A stretch of DNA of 26,698 bases, from NCBI GenBank assembly GCA_003427395.1, contig BFEA01000195.1, positions 605,926 through 632,623 on the forward strand, given 5' to 3'. The DNA is from Chara braunii (Eukaryota > Streptophyta > Charophyceae > Charales > Characeae). How positions within the stretch are numbered: the first letter of the stretch is position 1; each line of letters starts with the position of its first letter. Shown here piece by piece: positions 1-10,450 of this stretch. The position numbers and the translations under genes are program-made. The notes under the pieces are model-generated. The model did no database searches, was not told the origin of the DNA, and saw nothing but the letters and a program-made list of their open reading frames with translations.

Positions 1-173
1 CCCCTCCCCCCCCTAACCCTCCCCACGTGAAGCAGCTTGTGTTTCCAGCCGCATGGCTGCGACATGTGATTGATGTAATTATTATCTTACCTTGTCCTCG
101 TGGATCATGTTCATGCTCCTCATCTTTCATCTTCCTCATCATACGTCATCTGTCAGTGTTGTCATGGTCGGGT

Positions 174-174
<1 letters not shown>

Positions 175-232
<58 letters not shown>

Positions 233-257
233 GTCTCTCTCTCTGTCTCTCTCTGTC

Positions 258-308
<51 letters not shown>
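175..308. repeat. (CT)n microsatellite with interspersed G
   Basis: An almost pure CT dinucleotide tract with occasional G interruptions (CTGTCTCTCT variants) in the middle third. It generates long Ser-Leu or Arg-Glu open frames on both strands that are composition artefacts, not genes. Confidence 0.97.
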
Positions 309-312
<4 letters not shown>

Positions 313-347
313 CCTTTGTGCATGCCAAAAAAGGAAGCACGACTGTC

Positions 348-384
348 CAGACTGTTTCACCGGAATTCGAACCCCGACAGTCTG
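348..384 (-). other. Hairpin carrying a tRNA T-arm / box B-like motif
   Basis: CAGACTGT (348-355) and ACAGTCTG (377-384) are perfect 8-bp inverted repeats. On the minus strand the loop reads GGGGTTCGAATTCCGG, which resembles the T-arm/box B of tRNA genes and SINEs. No box A, acceptor stem or anticodon arm is visible upstream on that strand, so this is at most a tRNA-derived remnant. Confidence 0.3.
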
Positions 385-570
385 CTGAAGATGCAGCTGC
401 GTGCGTGTGTGTGACATCATGTTCGCTTTACACAACTCCATAAGAAAAGGCTCGACTGCGCCAGACTGAGCACTGATTCCACAATGCACGTAGCACCGTT
501 GCACTTAGCACGAAGCACCGATCCCAGGAACCAACCGCCGATGCACGTAGCACCGAAACCAAACCAAGCA

Positions 571-760
571 TGAACCAAGCACGAACCAAGCACGAACCAA
601 GCACGAACCAAGCACGAACCAAGCATGAACCAAGCACGAACCAAGCAAGGAGTAGCACGAACCAAGCACGAACCAAGCACGGAGTAGCACGAACCAAGCA
701 TGGAGTAGCACGAACCAAGCACGGAGTAGCACGAACCAGGCACGGAGTAGCACGAAGTAG
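571..760. repeat. Minisatellite with 11-bp units evolving into 21-bp units
   Basis: The left part repeats an 11-bp unit (GAACCAAGCAC; starts at 572, 583 and onward). From 670 a 21-bp composite unit, the same core plus GGAGTAGCAC, starts at 670, 691, 712 and 733. Related CGAAGTAGCAC and CACGAACCAA pieces continue to about 890. All open frames here are repeat translations. Confidence 0.9.
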
Positions 761-909
761 CACAAATGCACCCAGTAGCACCAAGTAGCACGAAAGTCGC
801 ACCGATGCACGAACCAAACACGGCCAAGCACCAAGTAGCACGAAAGTCGCACCGTCGCACGAACCAAACACGACCAAGCACGAAGTACAAAGAGCGTAGT
901 ACCAAGCAC

Positions 910-1188
910 TGAGAGAAAGAAAGGGAGAGGGAGAGAGATGGAGAGAGATCCAGAGAGTGAGAGAGAGGGAGTTACGGTAGGCAGGCCGTAGGCAGGTCGC
1001 ACGGGTCGCGTAGGCTGTAGGTAGGTCGCCTAGGTGGGCGTAGGCAAGTCAGTAGGTCACGTAGGCAACGTTCCAAGAACGGTGTACCAAGCACTGTGAG
1101 AGAGAGAGAGAGGGAGAGGGAGAGAGAGAGAGGGAGAGAGAGGGAGAGAGAGAGAGAGGGAGAGAGAGGGAGGGAGAGAGCGGGGCAC

Positions 1189-1219
<31 letters not shown>

Positions 1220-1240
1220 GACAGAGAGAGATAGAGCGCT
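910..1240. repeat. Purine-rich (GA/GGGAGA) low-complexity tracts
   Basis: Two GA-rich blocks (about 910-972 and 1098-1236) flank a short segment rich in GTAGGCAGGTCGC-like words (about 973-1050). No coding signal is seen. Confidence 0.9.
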
Positions 1241-1249
1241 ACGGTGGGC

Positions 1250-1790
1250 AGGCCGTATGTGAGGAGGGCAGAGGTGGAGGTGAGGTGGGCAGAGGCGGAT
1301 GTGAGGTGGGCGGAGGTGAGCGCAGGCGTGAGCGAAGGAGTGGAGGCGGAGGAGAACTGGCGGGGGAATGCCGAGGGAGAAGTGGGAGAGGAATCCCAAG
1401 GGGTGGGGGGAGGCGGAAGGGAGGGGGCTGGCCGGCTGAGGCGCAGGAGAGGTGGCCCCCGAGCTGAGAAGAGGTGGGTGGAGGCAGGGAGGAGATGGTG
1501 GGCGGTGGCGGAGGGGAGGTGGGCGAAGGCGGAGAGGAGATGGCAGGGGGAGGCGAAGGGGAGGTGGGCAGAGGTGGGCCGAGGTGGGCCGAGGTGGGCC
1601 GAGGTGGGCGGAGGTGGAGGCGAGGTGGGCGCCGGGCGAAGAAGAGGTGGGCGGAGGCGGAGAGGAGATGGTGGGCGGAGGCCGAGAGGAGATGGTGGGC
1701 TGTGGTGGAGGGAAGATGGCTGGAGAAGGCGGAAGGGAGGTGGGTGGAGGCAGAAGGTGGGAGCCAGTGGCGGAGTCGAGGTGGGCAGGC
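1250..1790. repeat. G-rich minisatellite-like array (GAGGTGGGC words)
   Basis: This is about 540 bp of strand-asymmetric G/A-rich sequence built from GAGGTGGGC(G/C)GAGG words. A clean 10-bp tandem run (GAGGTGGGCC) lies around 1573-1612. Long frames on both strands (Pro/His/Ser-rich on minus, Gly/Arg/Glu-rich on plus) come from composition. The plus strand has many closely spaced GGG runs. Confidence 0.85.
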
Positions 1791-1854
1791 GGGAGGGACC
1801 GTTGGACTTCAGTGCAAGGAAAGCACCGCCCTGCGACGAGCCACAGCGCCGCCC

Positions 1855-2236
1855 TGCAATGGGCCCTGTTTCCAACGGGCGCGCCAATCCGGGCCGCCCG
1901 TGATCCTACCGGCCCGACGGTCCAGATTTCCACGTGATCTTAAGATTTTAAGACCGTGTGGCAATCCAGGCCGTCCGGCAAAGCAGATGGTCCAGATTTC
2001 CCCACGATCTTAAGACTTTAAGATCGCGCGACGACCCAGGCCGTCTGCAATGGGCCCTGTTTCCAATGGGCGCGCCAATCCGGGCCGCCCGTGATCCTAC
2101 CGGCCCGACAGTCCAGATTTCCGCGCGATCTTAAGACTTTAAGACCGCGTGACGATCCACGCCGTCCGGCAAAGCAGATGGTCCAGATTTCCCCACGATC
2201 TTAAGATCACGTGACGATCCAGGCCGTCCGGCAAAG
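1855..2236. repeat. 191-bp tandem repeat, two copies, with internal palindromes
   Basis: Two diverged copies start at 1855 and 2046 with the same TGCAATGGGCCCTG word. Each continues through a GGCGCGCCAATCCGGGCCG block, a GGTCCAGATTTCC block and a CGATCTTAAGACTTTAAGA-type palindrome. A clean hairpin has arms at 2005-2013 and 2018-2026 with a 4-nt loop. No ORF is supported. It may be a local satellite or the arm of a fold-back transposon. Confidence 0.8.
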
Positions 2237-2329
2237 CGAACGGTCTGGATCGCCGCGCGATCTTAGCAAACGGTCTGGATCGCCGCGCGATCTTCGTCTT
2301 AAAGTCTTAAAAGTCTTGAGATCGCGCGG
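2236..2329. repeat. 30-bp duplication and long hairpin ending the repeat block
   Basis: A 30-bp unit (ACGGTCTGGATCGCCGCGCG core) is duplicated at 2236 and 2266. The second copy leads into a perfect 11-bp inverted repeat, CCGCGCGATCT (2283-2293) against AGATCGCGCGG (2319-2329), with a 25-nt loop containing two AAGTCTTAA-type words. It shares vocabulary with the upstream 191-bp repeat. Confidence 0.75.
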
Positions 2330-2379
2330 AAATCCGGGCCGTTGGCCGCTAGACCGCGGGCGGCCCGGATCGGCCAAAT

Positions 2380-3094
2380 GTTGCGTGCCAAATAGCGATT
2401 TCTATGATTGTAGGGATGCTGATGTGGCGAGAGAGTTGAAATTTGAGTTCACTGCACTGCTCTTATTTGGCTGGTTTCTTGGTGCGTTGTGCTTTCTGAT
2501 TGGTACACGACTATCTGGACTACATCGTGCTATTGCAATTTGGTTTGCAGTCTATCGCTCTCGCTCATTTTCCTTGCACCTCTATCTCTCTCCCCTCCAC
2601 TCTTCTATGATGACTCGTATTCCATCCAGTTATGGACTTGCATCCATGGTTGGACACATCATATCGAGGGCTGGGTTCAGAAGCAGGTCCGTGGACTGTA
2701 TGGTTTGTACGGGTTAGAAGGGGTGGTAAGCCCCCTGATGATGACGGCATGGCTGACGTTGAAACGGGGCGTCAGGGACGCCTACTCCTATTTGTTAATT
2801 ATTTCTATTATTCAATTCCATTCGTTGAACTACTTTCTATTAAGTGTTTTGACTCTGTGTGTACCTATCCCACCTGGGTTCGAGGAGGGAGGGGTAAGGA
2901 GGAGGAAGGGGTAAGCGGGAGGTAGAGGTAAGGGAGGGGAGGTGAAGGGTGGAGATTAACAGGGGGGAGGTCAACGGAGGGGTAAGGGGGCGGAGAAGAA
3001 CAAGGGGGTCGACAATCTGCTTGCTCATCAACATCCCAGAATGAACAATATCCAGAAGGCGGAAAAATAAAATTGGATTGACGCGGAGGATGGC
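2380..3094. other. Intergenic stretch, no gene recognised
   Basis: The open frames here (for example 2211-2717 plus) show no recognisable domain and no consistent coding character. One perfect 6-bp hairpin (GGCGTC 2768-2773, loop AGG, GACGCC 2777-2782) follows a CTGATGA...GAAA arrangement that I considered and rejected as a hammerhead ribozyme. A G-rich GGGGAGG segment lies at 2880-3010. Confidence 0.6.
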
Positions 3095-3100
3095 TTTATT
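3095..3100 (-). terminator. Candidate poly(A) signal AATAAA of the DENR gene
   Basis: TTTATT on the plus strand reads AATAAA on the minus strand. It lies about 267 nt beyond the DENR stop codon, a plausible 3' UTR length. The 3101-3366 interval is then the likely 3' UTR and contains no recognised gene. Confidence 0.45.
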
Positions 3101-3366
3101 TCCCAACAATTCGTACGAAATGAAACGAGGAACGAAAAAAGAACCAAGCCTTTTTTTAAGCAACAACTACAATCCACTAACTCACCGATACTCTTCTTTG
3201 TCAGTAATTGAATGCCACGAGCGACGCACACTACATTGTCATCAATCTTTGGCGATGACACCAACACAAACACAAAATCCGGCTAATTCACAATGACAGC
3301 AACACAAATTCAGGTTAAGAGGATCCACACTAAATTGGTCCATCGACCGAGTTGTTGCACAAACTA

Positions 3367-3963
3367 TCAAGCAGCCCGCACTTTCTTCCCATCTTCTATA
3401 AAGTAGATGCACTCCTCTGGCACAGAGTCCCAGGTCGCCGTGATGAAGTCGACGAGATCGTACATGATGTCGCCCTGGACGTCGATCTGCTCCTTGTCGG
3501 TGGGGCCTTTGACGACGGATGCACCGCTTGCAAACTTCTTCCCAAACTTCTTTGCCGCATCGCTCAACTTCACTCCGAACATCTCCAGCCCTTTAACGAC
3601 CGTCACTGACTTACGCTTGTTCCGTACGATTTTCTCGATGACTACAGAGGGCCGCTCCTTCTTCTTGACCTTGCCCCCAGGGAGTCTTTGCACCTGCTCC
3701 GGCTCCGGCTCCTTCTGCCTGGCGCTAGTGCCCGCCGGATCCTCCTTCGTCCCGCCATCGGCCTCGCCGCTACCACCACCTCCTTCCGCCGCAGACAGAC
3801 TCAATCTTCCCAATTTCTCTTCAGCCTCTTTTGCAAGGTCCGGATACAGATCAGGACAGTTCTCCAGGAGCCAGGGTTTGCACTTCACAAAGTCAGGACC
3901 AAACTCACAGTATTCCGGAGGAAGTCCACATACTTCACAATACATAACCTCCAAGCGCTGCAT
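3367..3963 (-). CDS. DENR: Density-regulated protein (DENR/Tma22), SUI1-domain translation factor
   Basis: The 198-aa ORF runs from the ATG at 3963-3961 to TGA at 3369-3367. Residues 8-28 carry the DENR cysteine cluster (Cys9, Cys12, Cys19, Cys28) in the context EYCEFGPDF. A Gly/Glu-rich linker spans about 50-90, then a basic segment (LPGGKVKKKERP). The SUI1/eIF1-like domain spans about 107-185 (KIVRNKRKSVT, KGLEMFGVKL, KKFASGASVVKGP, IDVQGDI). DENR partners MCT-1/Tma20 in cytosolic recycling of 40S subunits and in re-initiation. The frame stays open upstream to a TTG at 4023, but only the internal ATG matches the usual N-terminus; Met7 is an alternative. AG dinucleotides just upstream leave room for an intron ending in the 5' UTR. 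The whole CDS lies in one exon with no frameshift, so it is either a naturally intronless gene or an intact retrocopy. Confidence 0.92.
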   Translation of the reverse strand: MQRLEVMYCEVCGLPPEYCEFGPDFVKCKPWLLENCPDLYPDLAKEAEEKLGRLSLSAAEGGGGSGEADGGTKEDPAGTSARQKEPEPEQVQRLPGGKVKKKERPSVVIEKIVRNKRKSVTVVKGLEMFGVKLSDAAKKFGKKFASGASVVKGPTDKEQIDVQGDIMYDLVDFITATWDSVPEECIYFIEDGKKVRAA

Positions 3964-4320
3964 GCTGGCGATAACCTGCTCAGTAATATTCTTGAAGATT
4001 CTAAATCTATCAAACAATGACAACAGGCCGCTGGAGCAAACAATTTGGCAAACCGAAGTGGGTCAAATCGACTTGAAAATCTTGAATCGTGCAAGCAAAG
4101 GGAACTCTGGCTACGCCCACAAACACAGTCTACGGTGAACAACCAATTGCTGATGCAGAAGACAGGAAAATGATGCCACATACTCGGCACCCAAGTGACG
4201 AGGCTTATTAAAAGTTATTTTCCTTCTTTTATCCGCTAACAACAGCAAACATTTTTACATCAGGCCCAAAGTGTCCAAGCTATAGCAAGACGGAACCTGC
4301 TTCCCTCCTTCCCTCCTCTG

Positions 4321-4323
<3 letters not shown>
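3964..4323. other. DENR 5' flank
   Basis: This is upstream of DENR on the minus strand. It contains an A/T-rich stretch around 4203-4245, including TTTTAATAAG read on the minus strand, that could hold the promoter. No definite TATA box or start site can be fixed and no other gene is recognised. Confidence 0.4.

Positions 4324-4385
<62 letters not shown>
4324..4385. repeat. (TC)n microsatellite
   Basis: A pure TC dinucleotide tract of about 62 bp, followed by a C-rich segment. Confidence 0.98.
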
Positions 4386-6378
<1,993 letters not shown>

Positions 6379-6763
6379 CGGTTTTGGGCGCCCAAAACTC
6401 GACCATTTGGTACTACTGGCCCAATGACTTCCATGTGGGGTGCTACAGGCCCACGCGTCGCTCCAAGGGTACTACCGGATCATGAATCTGGCGCATAACA
6501 GCGCCAGACAGCGCCAGATTCATTTTGATGTAAAAGAGGCCGAGGGTGGTACCACTGAAGTATAGAATGAGGCCCACGTACGGTATTTTGAAAAAGAAGG
6601 GCCCTACCGGTTCATGAATCTGGCGCAAAAACAGCACCAAATTCTTGAACCGGTAAAAGCACGCCCAGGGAGATGTGGCCACGGCGCGAAGGCGCCTTTC
6701 ACCCAGGCTGAAGACGTTTGGGTCGGTAGTACCGAACGGCCGCGTTTCGGGCGCCAAAAACCA
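6379..6763. mobile_element. Candidate fold-back / MITE-like element with nested inverted repeats
   Basis: The outer arms 6379-6424 and 6718-6763 are inverted copies matching at about 37 of 46 positions by hand alignment, centred on a GGCGCC word. Inside them, ACCGG(A/T)TCATGAATCTGGCGC at 6474-6494 opposes 6634-6654. A perfect 13-bp hairpin (6482-6494 with 6511-6523) lies on the left and an imperfect 21-bp hairpin (6606-6626 with 6634-6654) on the right. No transposase is encoded, so if mobile it is non-autonomous. No target-site duplication was identified and the true ends could lie farther out. Confidence 0.5.
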
Positions 6764-7313
6764 AAAAGGTTGTGGCACGGGCACTTTCTACCAATTATCC
6801 CTCCCCTCTGCCTTGTCGACCACCGCCAATCCTCTCCTCCCACCTTCTACTTCCTGTCACGCCCTACACTCTCCCAGATGGCACGTGCACATGCGCGCCC
6901 CAAGAAGCCAAGAGACAGTTATCAATAACTGCCTCCTTGTGCGTGTGCGCGAGTGTTTCCCAACGGACTGTTCTCTCCTCCCTTCTACCTTTCCTCTGCA
7001 CCTGACCCTTGTCCTCGACTTAATACATTCTCTTTTCCTTCCCCAAGGTGACCTCTCTATCTGACCTTTCATTTCTGGACGGTCAGATCTCCCCAGGCCC
7101 CCAGCATGTTCCTCTTTTGTCCCTGAATCTACCTGGTATTTTAGACCCTGCCCAGCACTTTCCCCCCTTTTTCCCTTTCCACTACGCCTCAGGTCACACC
7201 AGCTGGTTTCCGAAATTTTCGGAACCCAATCAAGGCCAAGCCTGGATGAATCTGACCGCAATGGGGTCGACAGAAAAGTCCTAGTGTGAGCATGTCCTGA
7301 GTCAATTATGGAT
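6764..7313. other. Unassigned stretch
   Basis: Pyrimidine-leaning sequence without a recognisable domain in any frame. Short frames such as 6857-7261 (minus) look compositional. Confidence 0.5.
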
Positions 7314-7457
7314 GCCTGGGAAACAATTTATGATGAACAGCCAGAAATTGTGGCCCTCTTATTACCAGATATCGAAAATGCCTATGACAGAGTCAATTGG
7401 GACTTTGTATCGACTACCTTAAAGAAGGTTAACTTTGGTTTTAACTTCCGCACGTAA
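7314..7457 (+). pseudogene. LINE (non-LTR) reverse transcriptase fragment, copy 1
   Basis: A 47-codon open piece ending in TAA at 7455-7457 reads QPEIVALLLPDIENAYDRVNWDF followed by LKKVNFGF. It has the form of the LINE RT motif around the first catalytic aspartate (consensus LDxxKAYDxVxW, then Lxxx-GF). Only this short section of the RT domain is present, with no endonuclease or downstream YxDD motif, so it is a remnant. The following sequence repeats the same RT section. Confidence 0.7.
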
Positions 7458-7471
7458 GACTTACCTTGAAA

Positions 7472-7732
7472 ACAATTGACAATAAACAACCAGAAATCTT
7501 GGCCCTCGTATTACTAGATCTAGACAAAGCCTATGACACAGTCAATATGGGACTTCATATTGAATAACTTAGAGAAGACTAACTTTGGTTCTAGCTTTTG
7601 CACCGGGGTAAAAAAATTTACCTCAGAGAAGATGAACTTTGGTTCTGGCTTTTGCACCTGGGCAAAAAAAGTTACCATAGAGAAGACGAACTGTGGTTCT
7701 AGCTTTTGCACCTGGGTAAAAAAAGTTCCGCA
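7472..7732 (+). pseudogene. LINE reverse transcriptase fragment, copy 2, with internal expansion
   Basis: This is a second copy of the same RT section (QPEILALVLLDLDKAYDTVN), closer to the LINE consensus than copy 1. After the valine-asparagine the frame changes by one nucleotide: copy 1 reads GTCAATTGGGAC where this copy has an extra A. Translation continues as DFILNNLEKTNFGSSFCTGVKK and then repeats its final 18 residues twice more. No YxDD box follows, so the fragment cannot be active. The adjoining pair of RT pieces suggests duplication or two insertions of one family. Confidence 0.72.
7571..7732 (+). repeat. 54-bp tandem repeat, three copies, inside the LINE RT remnant
   Basis: Units start at 7571, 7625 and 7679. 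Each encodes an 18-residue variant of EK(T/M)N(F/C)GS(S/G)FCTxxKK. Because 54 is a multiple of three, the expansion keeps one reading frame. Confidence 0.88.
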
Positions 7733-8004
7733 CTCCTCTCCAATAGGAAAGATCATGGTGAAAATCACATGATTTTCTCACACAGTTTAAACTCACCAGG
7801 TCCCTCGGGCGAGGTGCACCCCCACCCCATCCCCCTTGCCCCACTCCTTTTTGGCCTCCAGATGGACGTTTTAACTCTCCCTTATCATATCACACCCTTG
7901 AATTCCCTGGATCACCAGTACAAGTATCGACGATGGCTGATGATCTCAAGAAATAGCATTACCTCTACTTCAGGGAATCAACCTGAAGCGGGAATATGTC
8001 TGAG

Positions 8005-8109
8005 GTCAGCGGCCAAGCTGAACAGATGAACAGACAAGTGCAGAAGCTACTCAGGCATTACATTACCACTCATCAACTTGATTGGGATATATGTCCACAT
8101 CTCGGATAG
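8005..8109 (+). pseudogene. Gypsy integrase core fragment
   Basis: A 34-codon piece ending at TAG 8107-8109 reads SGQAEQMNRQVQKLLRHY followed by an LDWD segment. It corresponds to the end of the Ty3/gypsy integrase core, where the family has HPQTDGQTERxNRxLxxxLR, so the Glu in QAEQ occupies the third acidic position. Upstream sequence (about 7976-8004) looks like a frameshifted HPE segment. Nothing else of the element is recognisable nearby. Confidence 0.6.
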
Positions 8110-8440
8110 CTGGGCTGTATAATAATGCCATCCTTCAGCCACAGGTTGATCACACAGTCAGCCTGCCTCGACCTCTACTCTCACCTATCAGAAGCCCTAA
8201 TCAAAACTGCCCAAAATCTGTGGTCATCACCAAACCAAGCAGGAAAACAACAAGAACTGTGTGTTACCTGGAGAATGAGCAAATGCATTGCACAGCAACT
8301 CGACGCAGTCGACTGAGTAAAAACAAGCTGTCGTGTACCATCATCACTTCTAAAAAGAGTTCGCAACAAATGTGGAAACACATGCGCAGCAAACATCGTG
8401 TAAGCAAGTCCAATGATGACGTGTCAACCCGACCGCCAAT

Positions 8441-8812
8441 CGGCAATCCCCAGGCCTCGGATCCTGCCGATCTTATGCTCGGCACCACCAATCTACTCCA
8501 TCCCCTGGGTCAGTCCCGTAGGACGAAGAGGATTTTTTACTAGCATTCATACTCTTTATCCCCGCTCCGCTGACCATCTTCACAGTCTCGCAGCCCATCC
8601 TAGTTGCCAGTACCAAAATCCTAAGTCGGCAATCCCCAGGCCTCGGATCCTGCCAAACTTTTGCTCGCCACCACGAACCAACTCCTTCCCCCGGGCCAGT
8701 CCCGTACGACGAAGAGGATTATCGACTACCATTCATACTCTTTATCCCCGCTCCGCTGAACGTCATCACAGTCCAGCCGCCCGTCCTAGTTGCCAGTACC
8801 AAAATCCTTTCA
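8441..8812. repeat. 186-bp tandem duplication
   Basis: Two diverged copies begin at 8441 and 8627 with CGGCAATCCCCAGGCCTCGG and end near TAGTTGCCAGTACCAAAATCC. No recognisable domain is encoded, and frames such as 8413-8880 simply read through the duplication. Confidence 0.85.
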
Positions 8813-8944
8813 AGTCCCGAAACCAAGGTCCCGAGTTCATGTCTGCACACCACGCCAAAGTACAAACTCCAAAACATTAAAAACAAAAAAAAATCAGAAC
8901 CTCGGATCGAGTCCACAAACCGACAAACATAACAACACCCTTTG

Positions 8945-9128
8945 ATATCCTTGTAGTCCTGTCCTCCTCCCGGGTATCACAAGCCTAAAAAACACCTCAG
9001 TTTGAGTCCGCTTAGCCGCATAGCACACTCTACACTAGCTAAACGCTGTTAGAGTCCGCTTAGCCACAAACCACACTCTACACTTTCATAGCCTTGCAGT
9101 CCTGTCCTCCTCCCAGGTATCACAAGCC
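8945..9128. repeat. Interleaved short direct repeats flanking the pol fragment
   Basis: A 42-bp word (core AGTCCTGTCCTCCTCCC) occurs at about 8945-8986 and 9088-9128. A 33-bp word (GAGTCCGCTTAGCC core) occurs at about 9005-9037 and 9052-9084. The second 42-bp copy directly abuts the gypsy RNase H remnant. Confidence 0.75.
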
Positions 9129-9362
9129 TACGCCAAGGGCAAGTACAACGTCGTCGCTGATGCGCTAAGTAGACTCGCAGATTTCTTCGGTGCCATCATG
9201 ACTTACCTTGATGCAGGCACCGAGGTTGCGTATGCTGACAATCCCGTTCACAGCAAATTAATTATGAGGGTGCGGGCTGCACCGCACGAAGTCAAGGACT
9301 ATAGAGGGACTGACGGGATACTATTTGAGACGACCGACAGGTTTGACAGGCCCCCGGCCTGA
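9129..9362 (+). pseudogene. Gypsy RNase H C-terminal remnant
   Basis: The frame starting at 9129 encodes AKGKYNVVADALSRL, the conserved C-terminal end of Ty3/gypsy RNase H (G-x-x-N-x-x-A-D-A-L-S-R), whose Asp is a catalytic residue. The pol linker that follows stays open until TGA at 9360-9362, where the integrase continues in another frame. The reverse transcriptase and most of RNase H are missing upstream, so the fragment is 5'-truncated. Confidence 0.8.
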
Positions 9363-10222
9363 ATAATGAGACTGTCAACAGTCTAATCTTGGGGGAGTGC
9401 CACGCCGCTGAGGGTCACTTCGGTTGGAGGAAGACTTATCTCCTCCGGTCCCACACCTGGGTCTGCATGAAGCATGATTGCATTGTTGAGACCCCTTATC
9501 TCATCCAGGGCTGCCAAGTATGCCAGCAGAACAAAAGTTCCACGCAGTCCCCCCTTGGTCTGTTGAGACCACTGCCTGTCCTGCCCGGTCCCGGTGACTC
9601 CGTGTCCACCGCCGACTTTATAGACACCAAGGTCAAAACCAGAAACGGGAAAAGTCAAGTAATGGTAGCAGTCGATAGATTTGGTAAATTTGTTGTTTTC
9701 ATCCCATTGCCCGCTGAGGCGAAGATTGAGATAGTAATTAGGGAGTTTTTCGATCATTGGGTGAAAAATTACAGGCACCCACTAACGATTGTTAGCGATA
9801 GAGATAGTAGATTCAAGGGCAAGCACTAGCAACAGTTGATGAAGGTATATGGTTCAAAGTTGACCATGTCATCCGGTAGGCACCCGGAGACCAACGGCCA
9901 AACAGAGGAGATGAACAAGCTGCTCCTGCAGCAAGTGCTGCGCATGTATATTAGGCCCGACCGGGTCGATTGGGGCGAGCATCTTCCCAAAGTGCAGTCT
10001 GCGTACAACAATTCAGGTGCAGCACCTGTCTACTGCACGCACCCCGAATGAATTGCACAACGGTTGGCAACCCCGACGTCCGATCGACTGCCTGAATCCG
10101 GACCAGATTCAAAGACTGCTGCCTGGTACAAGGGAATTTGCCATTCAATACGAGAAAGGCTTCGAGCAGGTGAAGAAGAACATCCTCGAGGCCCAGCATC
10201 AGATGGTAGAACAGGCCAACAA
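9362..10222 (+). pseudogene. Gypsy integrase (zinc-binding and catalytic core), broken
   Basis: Integrase catalyses insertion of retrotransposon cDNA. The HHCC zinc finger is visible (HAAEGH near 9400; CQVCQQ near 9520). The core has DFIDTK, VSDRD and HPETNGQTEE, giving the D, D, E triad. A TAG at 9827-9829 sits where the nested element has tryptophan in the equivalent motif. Translation resumes in the same frame at 9836, then shifts frame between about 10015 and 10025 into one reading ARTPNELHNGW. The family normally has one continuous pol frame, so this copy is inactive. It sits between the RNase H remnant and the expanded 34-bp repeat. Confidence 0.85.
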
Positions 10223-10450
10223 GCATCGACGCCCCTCGCAATTTGTGCGCCAGCAAGCATCAGCGCCCCTCGCAATTTGTGGGCCAACAAGCATCGACGC
10301 CCCTCGCAATTTGCGGGCCAACAAACATCGATGCCCCTCGCAATTTGCGGGCCAAGAAGCATCGACGCCCCTCCCAATTTGCGGGCCAACAAGTTTCGAC
10401 GCCCCTCGCAATTTGCGGGCCAACAAGCATCAACGCCCCTCGCAATTTGC
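10223..10450 (+). repeat. 34-bp tandem repeat (6.7 copies) inside the integrase coding sequence
   Basis: Units start at 10223, 10257, 10291, 10325, 10359, 10393 and 10427 (core CGACGCCCCTCGCAATTTGC). A single copy would encode KHRRPSQFA, which leads directly into the GDLVWV motif. Six extra copies add 204 nt, or 68 codons, so the reading frame is restored. Translation cycles through all three phases of the unit (KHRRPSQFV, then ASAPLAICG, then IDAPRNLRA) without meeting a stop. Confidence 0.95.

Noticed and set aside
1-24. Telomere-like CCCTAACCCT at the left edge
   Set aside because: Only one partial unit in a C-rich run; no tandem telomeric array.
27-504. Overlapping Ser-Leu and Arg-Glu open frames on both strands
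   Set aside because: They are translations of the CT microsatellite; the frame stays open only because the repeat lacks stops.
1049-2013. Long Pro/His-rich (minus) and Gly/Arg-rich (plus) ORFs up to 294 aa
   Set aside because: They lie on a G-rich minisatellite with open frames in several phases on both strands; no domain is present.
2735-2790. Hammerhead ribozyme-like core (CTGATGA ... GAAA)
   Set aside because: The bases between the two core motifs do not pair as stem II and no cleavage-site strand completes stems I and III.
3964-4023. 20-residue N-terminal extension of DENR
   Set aside because: It depends on a TTG start; the ATG at 3963 gives the expected DENR N-terminus.
7759-7780. Short palindrome GAAAATCA/TGATTTTC as a regulatory site
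   Set aside because: An isolated A/T-rich inverted repeat with no gene to regulate nearby.
10223-10450. CRISPR-like array
   Set aside because: The 34-bp units are contiguous with no unique spacers and lie inside an integrase coding sequence.
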